Origin: Firmicutes bacterium UBA5420
Lineage (GTDB): Bacteria > Bacillota > Limnochordia > Darwinibacteriales > Darwinibacteriaceae
Length of the DNA: 11,489 nucleotides
Reading direction: 5' to 3'
Assembly: GCA_002409455.1 (NCBI GenBank)
Contig: DHNI01000015.1
Span: forward strand, 1 to 11,489
Positions 1 to 6,589 of the stretch are shown here, piece after piece. Every line of letters starts with the position of its first letter. The stretch's first letter is position 1. Below the pieces are notes generated by a model that saw nothing but the letters and a program-made list of their open reading frames with translations, made no database searches and was not told the DNA's origin. A program made the translations under genes and the position numbers.

Positions 1-1328
1 ACATGCCTCGTCCAGGGAAACATATCCACTGGCTGAACTGATCCTATGGCATAGCCGTTTTCACCAAAATAGCTTAGATCCCTTGCCAACGTCGATGGGT
101 TGCAGGACACGTAGCAAATACGCGGTATCTTGGAAGTCACCAGTGTCTCCAACAGTGAAAGCTCGCACCCCTTGCGAGGGGGATCTAAAATAGCGCCATC
201 GATCTTTTTGTGCTTGCGAATTAGCTGAGGCAACACATCCTCAGCCCTCCCCACATGAAAGGTGGCTCCAGAAACATCGTTTAGTCGAGCGTTGTATCGA
301 GCATCTTCTACCGCCGCTGCAAATGTTTCTACGCCAATGACTTCTTTCACCTCTGAGGCTAAATAGAGCCCAATGGTTCCTGCCCCGCAATAAAGATCGA
401 CCACGGTCTCAGTGCCTTTTAACTGCATCCTTTCCCTGACCAAATCGTAAAGCACTTTGGTCTGAATGGGATTTACCTGAAAAAAAGAGCCCGGAGAGAC
501 GGCGTAGTTCAAATGGCCAATCGTATCTATCAAATAGGGCTCACCCCAGATCACCTTCGTCTCTCGGCCCAAAATTACGTTTGTCACACTCGGATTCACA
601 TTATGTGCTACGCTAACAAGCTCTGGAATGTCTTTGGTTAGTCTTTCAATGAGTTCATCTTTCGCAGGTAGATCGGAAGTGCGAGTCACCAAGATTAGCA
701 TCAGCTTCCCCTCAGAGAAACTAACCCTAATCACTGCGTGGCGAAGCACCCCTGTGTGATTCTTTTCATCATAAGGTTCGATATTCAGGTCTTGCACCTG
801 ACGTTTCACAGCAAGGGCTAATTTGGTGATCAAAGGATGCTGAATTTCACAGGTCTGAAGATCCACGATATCGTGACTACCCTTCTGGAAAAAGCCTATT
901 ACCAGCTCACCTTGCCGCTTTCCTAGAGGCAGTTGGGCTTTATTTCTATAATGGTAGGGCCTTTGCATCCCCAACGTGGGCAGAACCTCCACATCAAGCT
1001 TCCCAATACGCTCCATGGCGTCTACCACTTGTTGTCGCTTCCACCTGAGCTGAGCATCATAGTCCATATGTTGTAACTGGCATCCCCCACATTCGGTAGC
1101 GTGGGGACAGCTTTGCGGTCGGCGGTCAGCTGACGCCTGGAGTATTTCCACTAGTTCACCATAACCTAGACGCTCTTTGAGGTGAACTAGACGAATTTTG
1201 ACACGATCGCCTGGTATCGTTTCAGGAACAAAGACCACACGCCCTTCCACTCGCCCAACGCCTGCGGCTTCGTGTGTCAACCCCGTTATATCTACAATGT
1301 GTTCTTGCCCAACTTGCCAAGCACCCAT
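1..1328 (-). CDS. rlmD: 23S rRNA (uracil-5-)-methyltransferase, RlmD/RlmCD family, 3' end beyond the window
   Basis: Makes 5-methyluridine in 23S rRNA (U1939 for RlmD, also U747 for the dual-specificity Gram-positive RlmCD) using S-adenosylmethionine. I translated 442 residues by hand; the frame is still open at base 1. In order there is a TRAM RNA-binding domain (about residues 5-60, with GVGR and FVPETIPGD), then the Fe-S cysteines C74, C80, C83 and C160, an SAM-binding loop DLYCGAGTIG (311-320), LDPPRKGC (381-388), and YVSCNPSTL with the likely nucleophile C409. The visible part ends in VDMFPWTRH, where the family usually has MFPHTxHVE; the general-base Glu would lie just outside. The ATG at 1328 is preceded by GAAGGG with 10-nt spacing. 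An in-frame TTG six codons upstream falls at the edge of the T-run and lacks a ribosome site. The gene follows a terminator, so it is probably outside the alaS operon. RlmD versus RlmCD cannot be settled here. Confidence 0.93.
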   Translation of the reverse strand, partial: MGAWQVGQEHIVDITGLTHEAAGVGRVEGRVVFVPETIPGDRVKIRLVHLKERLGYGELVEILQASADRRPQSCPHATECGGCQLQHMDYDAQLRWKRQQVVDAMERIGKLDVEVLPTLGMQRPYHYRNKAQLPLGKRQGELVIGFFQKGSHDIVDLQTCEIQHPLITKLALAVKRQVQDLNIEPYDEKNHTGVLRHAVIRVSFSEGKLMLILVTRTSDLPAKDELIERLTKDIPELVSVAHNVNPSVTNVILGRETKVIWGEPYLIDTIGHLNYAVSPGSFFQVNPIQTKVLYDLVRERMQLKGTETVVDLYCGAGTIGLYLASEVKEVIGVETFAAAVEDARYNARLNDVSGATFHVGRAEDVLPQLIRKHKKIDGAILDPPRKGCELSLLETLVTSKIPRICYVSCNPSTLARDLSYFGENGYAIGSVQPVDMFPWTRH

Positions 1329-1344
1329 GGTGCCACATCCCTTC

Positions 1345-1393
1345 AAAAAACCGAGAACTACGCTGGAACGAACTGCTCCATCAACGTTCTCGG
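1345..1393 (-). terminator. Intrinsic terminator after the U32 gene, directly before rlmD
   Basis: Read on the minus strand, CCGAGAAC (1393-1386) pairs perfectly with GTTCTCGG (1358-1351) and is followed at once by six T (1350-1345). The 27-nt loop can hold a second short stem (TGGAG with TTCCA), giving a two-tier hairpin. It begins 8 nt past the U32 stop codon and probably ends the alaS-to-U32 transcript. The rlmD ribosome site starts within two bases of the T-run, so attenuation of rlmD is an alternative role. Confidence 0.8.
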
Positions 1394-1400
1394 ATCTTGT

Positions 1401-2612
1401 TTAACCTCGCTCAACTCGCAGCATAGAATAGGGTTTAACCTCATCCATGGGGATCCGTACAGTGTAATTCGCATGGGCTTCTGTTAGCTCTTCCTCTGAA
1501 TCAACCCGAATCATCCGCATGATCGTTTGATTCAGAACTGGCCCATGGGGCTGCATCACTTCCACAACCTCGCCAACGACCAAGCGATTACGCACACTGA
1601 CTACGGCTTCCCTCGTTTGGTGATCATAGCTATCGACTACACCTACCACATCATAGTCTCTGATATAGGTGCCTGTGGGCCTATGAATTCCCGCATCAGA
1701 AGGAACAAAAAAGCCTGCGTAATAAGGACGATGGCTCACCTTATCAAGTTCATCTGGGAGCTCCTGAGGCAACTCGTACCCATTAGGATCCGCTGCATAT
1801 AAGTCTAGCGCCTGGCGATAAGCCCTGACGACGGTAGCAACATAGTAGGAGCTCTTCATGCGCCCCTCAATTTTTAGACTGTCTACACCGATTTTCACCA
1901 AATCCGGAATATACTCAATGAGGCGTAGATCTTTAGAATTGAAGATATGGGTACCGCCTTCATCCTCCTCAATGGGCATGTACTGACCCGGTCTTTTTTC
2001 CTCCATTACCGCGTAACGCCAGCGGCAACTCTGGGCACATTCACCGCGATTTGCATCACGACCGGTAAGCACATTGCTGAGCAAACAACGGCCAGAATAG
2101 GCCATGCACATAGCCCCGTGGACAAAGACCTCAATTTGAGCCCCCGTCTCTCGGCATATCTTGGCAATGTCCTCTTTTGTCAATTCTCGTGCCATGACAA
2201 GGCGGGCCATACCAAGCTCTTCCCAAAACTTTGCAGCCCGATAGTTCACCGTGTTAGCCTGCGTACTCAAATGAATGGGAATACTAGGTGCATACTCCTT
2301 CGCCAGGGCGAAGACTCCCACGTCAGCCACGATAAGCCCATCGACTCGAAGCTTTTCTAACTTAACTAAATATCCTGGGAGCAAATCGATCGCATCATTG
2401 TGGGCAAAGATATTCACTGTAACATAAACCTTGACCCCGCGGCCGTGGGCGATGCTTAGAACCTCCTGCAACTCTTCCATGCTAAAATTACCGGCCTTAG
2501 CCCGCATACCAAAAGCCTTTCCGGCTAGATAGAGGGCATCGGCCCCATATTCCATGGCGACTATGGCTTTCTCCATATTACCTGCTGGAGCCAGAATTTC
2601 TGGAATTTTCAC
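1401..2612 (-). CDS. U32 peptidase-family protein, TrhP/YrrO-like (RNA hydroxylation)
   Basis: 403 residues. The family is historically called collagenase-like peptidase U32, but characterised members (TrhP/YegQ, B. subtilis YrrN/YrrO, RlhA) are needed for prephenate-dependent hydroxylation of tRNA U34 or 23S rRNA C2501. The U32 signature is intact at residues 161-179: ExFxxGAxC, then GxCxxS, with C169 and C176. C192 and C196 follow in RGECAQSC, giving four conserved cysteines suited to an Fe-S cluster. KIEGRMKSSYYVA (248-260) and VSHRPYYAGFF (292-302) are typical of the TrhP-like subgroup, and residues 315-403 look like the C-terminal beta domain. The start is GTG at 2612, behind AGGAGG (2620-2625) that overlaps the mltG stop, which supports translational coupling. 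B. subtilis has two adjacent U32 genes plus yrrM here; this window has one U32 gene. TrhP2-type function is inferred from position and length. Confidence 0.9.
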   Translation of the reverse strand: MKIPEILAPAGNMEKAIVAMEYGADALYLAGKAFGMRAKAGNFSMEELQEVLSIAHGRGVKVYVTVNIFAHNDAIDLLPGYLVKLEKLRVDGLIVADVGVFALAKEYAPSIPIHLSTQANTVNYRAAKFWEELGMARLVMARELTKEDIAKICRETGAQIEVFVHGAMCMAYSGRCLLSNVLTGRDANRGECAQSCRWRYAVMEEKRPGQYMPIEEDEGGTHIFNSKDLRLIEYIPDLVKIGVDSLKIEGRMKSSYYVATVVRAYRQALDLYAADPNGYELPQELPDELDKVSHRPYYAGFFVPSDAGIHRPTGTYIRDYDVVGVVDSYDHQTREAVVSVRNRLVVGEVVEVMQPHGPVLNQTIMRMIRVDSEEELTEAHANYTVRIPMDEVKPYSMLRVERG

Positions 2613-2623
2613 TGTATTTCCTC

Positions 2624-3667
2624 CTAATAACCCAACGTCCGCCGGGCTCGCAAATGATCATTATACGTTTCGGTGAACTCATGGGTGCCATCACGCTTAC
2701 TGACAAAGAAAAAGAAATCCGTTTCAGCTGGATTCAAAACCGCCAGCATAGATGCTAATCCCGGACTGGCAATGGGCCCAGGGGGCAAACCTTGATTACG
2801 ATAAGTGTTATAGGGCGAGTCAATCTCCAAATCGCGATAGAGCACTTGTGGGCGGTCTTCGGGGGTCACATAGCGAACTGTCGGATCCGCTTGCAAAGGC
2901 ATACTAATGGCCAGGCGATTCAAGTAGACTGAGGCAACGATCGCTCGCTCATGATCCACCATGATCTCACGCTCAACAATAGAGGCTAAGGTGGTGACCT
3001 CGTGCAGAGAAAAAGCACTTTCGTCCAACAAAGGAACGATCTCGGCCTTAGTCACCGTAATGAAACGCTCTACCATGTGACGAATCAACTCTTCCTCTGT
3101 GACCTCCTCGGGAAAATGATAGGTATCTGGATAGAGATAGCCTTCCAAAGATGCAATGGGCAAATCAAGAGGTATGTTCTCCCCAAAAACCAATGCGGCA
3201 TTGGAAGCCAGCTCAATAAAGCGTTCTTTATCGGCGAGCCCCTTGTCGGCCAGTACGTCCGCAATCTGCTTTATTTCATACCCTTCCGGGATTACTACCC
3301 GTTCCAATTCTACGCGGCCCGAGCGCAAATAATCGATAATTTCTAGTGGCTTCATCTTGGGATTTAGAAGATAAGATCCAGCCTGTAGGCTTTGCTCGGC
3401 CCCCTCTACTTTAAGAAGAAGGCGAAATGCCGTAGGATCTGCGATGATTTCCTCTTCATTCAAGAGAAGGGCAATCTGCTTAGCAGGCATCCCCTGTGGA
3501 ATACGCACCACCTTACTTGGCGCTTCAGGATCAGAACTTAAAGGACGATTACCCCAGATCATAAGGGCAATAGGACTAATCATGGTGCCTAAGAGTAGCA
3601 GCAAGAATAGAAAACGGACCATACCAAAACCGGTCCGCTTCACATTTGCTGGTAGACTTTCGGGCAT
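2624..3667 (-). CDS. mltG: Endolytic murein transglycosylase MltG (YceG-like)
   Basis: 347 residues. MltG is a membrane-anchored lytic transglycosylase that cuts nascent glycan strands and helps set their length. A short cytoplasmic N-terminus is followed by one membrane segment (about residues 17-38, FLFLLLLLG...), a LysM-like region (about 52-115) and the YceG catalytic domain. SLEGYLYPDTY (173-183) and LASIVERE are clear, with the Glu at about residue 232 matching the catalytic Glu of E. coli MltG. NQGLPPGPIASPG and FFFFVSKRDGTHEFT near the C-terminus are family hallmarks. The reading frame extends upstream to a TTG at 3691, but the ATG at 3667 has GGGGGTG at a 6-nt spacing, so I chose the ATG. 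The neighbours DUF1292 and ruvX match the standard Bacillota order (B. subtilis yrrL). The TAG stop merges with the AGGAGG of the U32 gene. Confidence 0.95.
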   Translation of the reverse strand: MPESLPANVKRTGFGMVRFLFLLLLLGTMISPIALMIWGNRPLSSDPEAPSKVVRIPQGMPAKQIALLLNEEEIIADPTAFRLLLKVEGAEQSLQAGSYLLNPKMKPLEIIDYLRSGRVELERVVIPEGYEIKQIADVLADKGLADKERFIELASNAALVFGENIPLDLPIASLEGYLYPDTYHFPEEVTEEELIRHMVERFITVTKAEIVPLLDESAFSLHEVTTLASIVEREIMVDHERAIVASVYLNRLAISMPLQADPTVRYVTPEDRPQVLYRDLEIDSPYNTYRNQGLPPGPIASPGLASMLAVLNPAETDFFFFVSKRDGTHEFTETYNDHLRARRTLGY

Positions 3668-3673
3668 AAAGTA

Positions 3674-3680
3674 CACCCCC
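3674..3680 (-). promoter_or_regulatory. Ribosome-binding site that decides the mltG start
   Basis: GGGGGTG on the minus strand, 6 nt before the ATG at 3667. It lies inside the longer frame that begins at TTG 3691, which has no comparable site, so the shorter product starting MPESLPAN is preferred. Confidence 0.7.
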
Positions 3681-3707
3681 AAGAAAAACAAATCAGTAAT
3701 CAGTGGC

Positions 3708-4004
3708 TTAGTCTAGTTCTTCGGAGTCCAAAACGGCAACCACTCTTTCGAACTCATCATCATCTTCAATATCCATCAGAATTTCTTCGCCATTCTCGTC
3801 AACTTCTACCTTGAAAATGAAAGCCTGGTCACCTTGATCATCTTCTTCAGGCATTAAGACTGCATATAGTTGCTCGTCAATCTCCAAATACTCCAAAATC
3901 GTAAAAACGTGTTCTGTCTCATCCTCATCAATTAGGACAATGGTGTCAGCCAACTCAACGTCATGATCATGGTCGTGGTCGTGCCCGTCAGGATTATGGG
4001 ACAT
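3708..4004 (-). CDS. DUF1292 family protein (YrzB-like), acidic
   Basis: 98 residues, function unknown in the family. It is strongly acidic, and the core (about residues 18-95) has the DUF1292 pattern: a TIVLIDEDETEHVFTILEYLEI-type strand region, then YAVLMPEED, FIFKVEVDENGEE and an EFERVVAVLD-type end. The N-terminus carries an alternating His-Asp run (GHDHDHDHD, residues 7-15), which could bind a divalent metal; that is inference only. The ATG at 4004 has AAAGGAGGAG about 6 nt upstream, a strong site. It lies 27 nt after ruvX and 40 nt before mltG, the conserved yrrK-yrzB-yrrL order, so the family call is supported by both sequence and context. Confidence 0.88.
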   Translation of the reverse strand: MSHNPDGHDHDHDHDVELADTIVLIDEDETEHVFTILEYLEIDEQLYAVLMPEEDDQGDQAFIFKVEVDENGEEILMDIEDDDEFERVVAVLDSEELD

Positions 4005-4031
4005 CGAATCTCCTCCTTTTGAACCTAGCTT

Positions 4032-4442
4032 TTACCGCTTACGATCCAAATATGCTTGCAAAATAACTGTAGCTGCCACCTTGTCGATGACCTGGCGGCG
4101 CTTAGCCCGACTCACATCACCCTCTAGTAGAATTCGCTCCGCTGCCACAGTAGAGAACCGCTCATCCCAATATTCTACTGGGAGCTCAAATTCCCTTTCC
4201 AATTCGGAGCCAAAATCGTAAATTTTATCCGTTTCAGGCCCATAGCTCCCATCAGTCCTGCGAGGCAAGCCCACCACAAACTTGTCTATCTTGTATTGGT
4301 CAACAAAAGCCTGGAGAGCTACCATATCCTTCTCTTTAGAAGCACGCCGAATCACCGTAACCCCCTGGGCCGTCCAGCCCATAGGATCACTGACCGCCAC
4401 TCCAATTGTCTTTTGCCCCACATCCAAACCCAATAGCCTCAT
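4032..4442 (-). CDS. ruvX: RuvX/YqgF family putative pre-16S rRNA nuclease
   Basis: 136 residues, the usual length. YqgF proteins have an RNase H-like fold and are implicated in 5' maturation of 16S rRNA; a Holliday-junction resolvase role has also been proposed. Motifs in order: LLGLDVGQKTIGVAVSD (3-19) with the first acidic residue D7, FVVGLPRRTDGS (55-66), YWDERFST (91-98) with E94, and VIDKVAATVILQAYL (118-132) with D120. Together these give the expected acidic active site. The start is ATG 4442, with AAGGGG 7 nt upstream partly formed by the reductase stop codon (TAAAGGGG). In Bacilli and Clostridia this gene normally follows ireB directly; here degV and a reductase gene intervene. Confidence 0.95.
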   Translation of the reverse strand: MRLLGLDVGQKTIGVAVSDPMGWTAQGVTVIRRASKEKDMVALQAFVDQYKIDKFVVGLPRRTDGSYGPETDKIYDFGSELEREFELPVEYWDERFSTVAAERILLEGDVSRAKRRQVIDKVAATVILQAYLDRKR

Positions 4443-4454
4443 GGAAAGACCCCT

Positions 4455-5399
4455 TTAGATTACTTTGATCGCAAACTCTGGACAACTGGCTCCACAATAC
4501 CCGCAAAAAACACATTCTTCAGGAAAAACTACCTTGGCCTTGCCATCTTGAAGCGCTAGCGCTCCATTGGGGCATGCGTTAACGCATGCACCACAGCCTA
4601 TGCACCAGTCATCTATATGCAAGCGCCTCGTCGCAGGCTCGGGCGCAGGTAAATCGCGCCGACCTTCAAAAAAAGCCACGTTATGCTCTACTTCAGAGAT
4701 CGCCTTCATGCCAACGGCTATGGAATCAATCGCAGGCCGCATTAGCAGATAATCAAGTGAAGAAGCCCAGTCTGCCAGGAGATGTCCTCCGCCTAAGGGT
4801 TTCATGGCTACGATACCCTTTCCCACCTTGTGCGCTTGGATAATCGCCGCTAACATCTCGCCTTTGCTTCCGCCTTGGATGCCAATCCCGGTACTGTTAA
4901 TGAGTGGCGAAATCACATCAATTTCAGGAATCGTGCTAGCCGCTAAGACACCTCCCACATGGTGGGTTGAGATTCCTACAGCTTTAACAACTCCTGCCTT
5001 TTTTGCTTCCCAGAGTACTTCCAAGGCAGGCCAATGCCCTCTTAAGGTATGACTGGATTCTTGTTCATGGAGCATAAAAATGGGAATGCAATCTAGACCT
5101 AGCCCCGCCAGGGCTTCCTCTAGACTTCGCAACATTCCTTCTTTAGTGTAGGCATAGGATTTGGTAGTCACCACAACAGAACGCTGGGACTGAAAACCTT
5201 GCAGAGCCAAGCGAATGTGGTCATACGTCTGGTATAACTCTGCTGTATCAATAAAGTTAACCCCGAGCTCCAGAGCCCTGCGCAAAACCTCGCTTCCCTG
5301 CTGAGGAGAAAGACCCCTCTGCAAGGGGCCTATCGTCAAAGCACCAAAACATAATCGTGAGATTTCAAGGCCAGTGTGGCCTAATTCTCTGTATTCCAA
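4455..5399 (-). CDS. Aldo/keto reductase with C-terminal 2[4Fe-4S] ferredoxin domain
   Basis: 314 residues. Residues 1-255 form an aldo/keto reductase TIM barrel: YRELGHTGLEISRLCFGA at the start, and the full catalytic tetrad D51, Y56, K80 and H111 (FIDTAELY, TTK, MLHEQE). Residues 264-309 form a bacterial ferredoxin domain with two CxxCxxCxxxCP motifs, C266/C269/C272/C276 and C296/C299/C302/C306, which can hold two 4Fe-4S clusters. Such fusions are common in anaerobes; the carbonyl substrate and electron partner are generally unknown, so I name none. The protein is likely soluble. The start is TTG 5399, with AGGGAG 6 nt upstream, 12 nt after degV. No ATG better fits the family N-terminus MEYRELGHTG. 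Its place between degV and ruvX is not the standard arrangement of this operon. Confidence 0.93.
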   Translation of the reverse strand: MEYRELGHTGLEISRLCFGALTIGPLQRGLSPQQGSEVLRRALELGVNFIDTAELYQTYDHIRLALQGFQSQRSVVVTTKSYAYTKEGMLRSLEEALAGLGLDCIPIFMLHEQESSHTLRGHWPALEVLWEAKKAGVVKAVGISTHHVGGVLAASTIPEIDVISPLINSTGIGIQGGSKGEMLAAIIQAHKVGKGIVAMKPLGGGHLLADWASSLDYLLMRPAIDSIAVGMKAISEVEHNVAFFEGRRDLPAPEPATRRLHIDDWCIGCGACVNACPNGALALQDGKAKVVFPEECVFCGYCGASCPEFAIKVI

Positions 5400-5411
5400 C
5401 TCGATCTCCCT

Positions 5412-6248
5412 CTATCGCCGTCTAAATAAAACACCTAGCGTATTCGGCCCACAGTGATTTGAGATGGTGCAACCGGCTTCTGTAACAATGATCTCTTCAA
5501 ACACGCCATATTCTTCCACAATCGACTGCACCATTGCAAAAACATCAGGATCGCACCCAGCCCCGGTAATAAACACACGGCTCGGATCTAAAGCTGAAGG
5601 ATCCTGAAGACGATCTAGCACATAAAGCCTAAGGGCCTTCTCAAAAACCCCGCGGTATTTGCGCCCTACGATCATGGCACCGTCTCGCACTTCAATAGAG
5701 GGCTTCAAGCGTAGAATCTTCGCCCCCTGGGCCGTAATGGTCGAGCACCTTCCTCCTTTGGCCAGGTAATCCAGCTGATCGATCATAAAACTAGCATCAA
5801 TTTTTGTCCGCAGCTCATTAAGTATCTCTTGGATTTTTAAAAGTTCTATACCTTCTGCAGCCATCAAAGCTGCTTCGTAAACCAAGTGCCCGCTCCCTGT
5901 CGACAAATTCTTCGAATCAACAATCTCAACACCGGAAAAATCTCGAGCAGCTAGTACTGCATGATTATAACAGGAAGAAAAACCAGAACCTAAACAAATA
6001 TGAATGACTTGATCCCCGTCTGCTGTCAATCTTTGAAAATGCTCTTGATACTCGTAGACGTTCACGGCACCGGTTACACAAGTTTTCCCTTCACTCACGA
6101 AACGGAAAATGTCCTCAGGACAGATATCTACAGCATCTTTGAATACCTGGTCTTCCACGGTTATGCTTAGGGGAGTAATAGCAATATTAAACCGTTCCAA
6201 TAGCACCGGTGAAAGATCACAGGTACTATCTGCACTGATTCGTATCAT
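5412..6248 (-). CDS. DegV family fatty-acid-binding protein (FakB-like)
   Basis: 278 residues, typical DegV length. Characterised members (FakB) bind one fatty acid and present it to the kinase FakA for phosphorylation, feeding phospholipid synthesis; many paralogues have no known partner. Motifs: ADSTCDL (6-12), the lipid-head loop region GSGFSSCYNHA (87-97), VDSKNLSTGSGHLV (110-123), LDYLAKGGRCS (159-169), the linker LKPSIEVRDG (181-190) and SNHCGPNTLGVLF (263-275). FakB usually has SGTYxSA where this has SGFSSCYNHA, and no fakA gene is in the window, so fatty-acid transfer to FakA is uncertain. ATG 6248 lies 15 nt after ireB. AAGGAG overlapping the ireB stop is 11 nt upstream, and a G-run is 4 nt upstream. 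Confidence 0.92.
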   Translation of the reverse strand: MIRISADSTCDLSPVLLERFNIAITPLSITVEDQVFKDAVDICPEDIFRFVSEGKTCVTGAVNVYEYQEHFQRLTADGDQVIHICLGSGFSSCYNHAVLAARDFSGVEIVDSKNLSTGSGHLVYEAALMAAEGIELLKIQEILNELRTKIDASFMIDQLDYLAKGGRCSTITAQGAKILRLKPSIEVRDGAMIVGRKYRGVFEKALRLYVLDRLQDPSALDPSRVFITGAGCDPDVFAMVQSIVEEYGVFEEIIVTEAGCTISNHCGPNTLGVLFRRR

Positions 6249-6263
6249 AAGCCCCCATACTCC

Positions 6264-6530
6264 TTATTCCGCTTGCTTAAGATAATGTCTCACTAACTCT
6301 TCAAGAATGATATCTCTTTCAATTTCAAGGATGAGAGAACGTGCACTTTTGTGACTGGTAATGAATGTGGGATCTCCGGAGATGAGATATCCAACGATCT
6401 GTCCAAAAGGATTATAGCCTTTGTCCTGTAATGCTTCATACACCTGCTCTAACACAGTTCTTACCGCTTCGGAATTTTGCTCAAACGCCTGATAGCGAAA
6501 TAATGCGGTTTTGTCGTGGGCATCACTCAT
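6264..6530 (-). CDS. ireB: IreB family regulatory phosphoprotein (DUF965, YrzL-like)
   Basis: 88 residues from the chosen start, the size of B. subtilis YrzL. The family signature is clear: DKGYNPFGQIVGYLISGDPTFITSHKSAR (37-65 region) followed by ERDIILEELVRHYLK (71-85). In Enterococcus faecalis IreB is a small dimer phosphorylated by the Ser/Thr kinase IreK that negatively influences cephalosporin resistance. Its two phosphorylated threonines lie at positions 4 and 7; here only T8 is in that area, with Ala at position 4. The frame extends six codons up to a GTG at 6548, but AAGGAGGG sits 5 nt before ATG 6530, so the short form is preferred. The gene follows alaS by 59 nt, the classic alaS-yrzL linkage. 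A cell-envelope stress role here is inferred from the family. Confidence 0.93.
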   Translation of the reverse strand: MSDAHDKTALFRYQAFEQNSEAVRTVLEQVYEALQDKGYNPFGQIVGYLISGDPTFITSHKSARSLILEIERDIILEELVRHYLKQAE

Positions 6531-6535
6531 GGTAT

Positions 6536-6543
6536 CCCTCCTT
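6536..6543 (-). promoter_or_regulatory. Ribosome-binding site that decides the ireB start
   Basis: AAGGAGGG on the minus strand, 5 nt ahead of ATG 6530. It lies inside the six-codon upstream extension from GTG 6548, so it supports the 88-residue form starting MSDAHDKT. Confidence 0.8.
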
Positions 6544-6589
6544 TTCACACTTGGGTTGTCAACACTTCTCTCTTAATTCTATTCTCGAA

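Noticed and set aside
1198..1404. Plus-strand frames at 1198-1404 and 1272-1487
   Set aside because: They are antisense to rlmD, the terminator and the U32 3' end, have no family resemblance and low-complexity composition. The rlmD frame on the other strand carries all the conserved motifs.
3668..3691. Longer MltG N-terminus from TTG 3691
   Set aside because: No ribosome site precedes the TTG, while GGGGGTG is correctly placed for ATG 3667, and the extra residues MFFLGVYF are encoded by the ribosome site region itself.
6534..6562. Perfect TTGACA (6562-6557) between alaS and ireB as a promoter
   Set aside because: At 17-nt spacing the -10 position reads AGGGAT, which is the ireB ribosome site, and no TATAAT-like hexamer lies at an acceptable distance.
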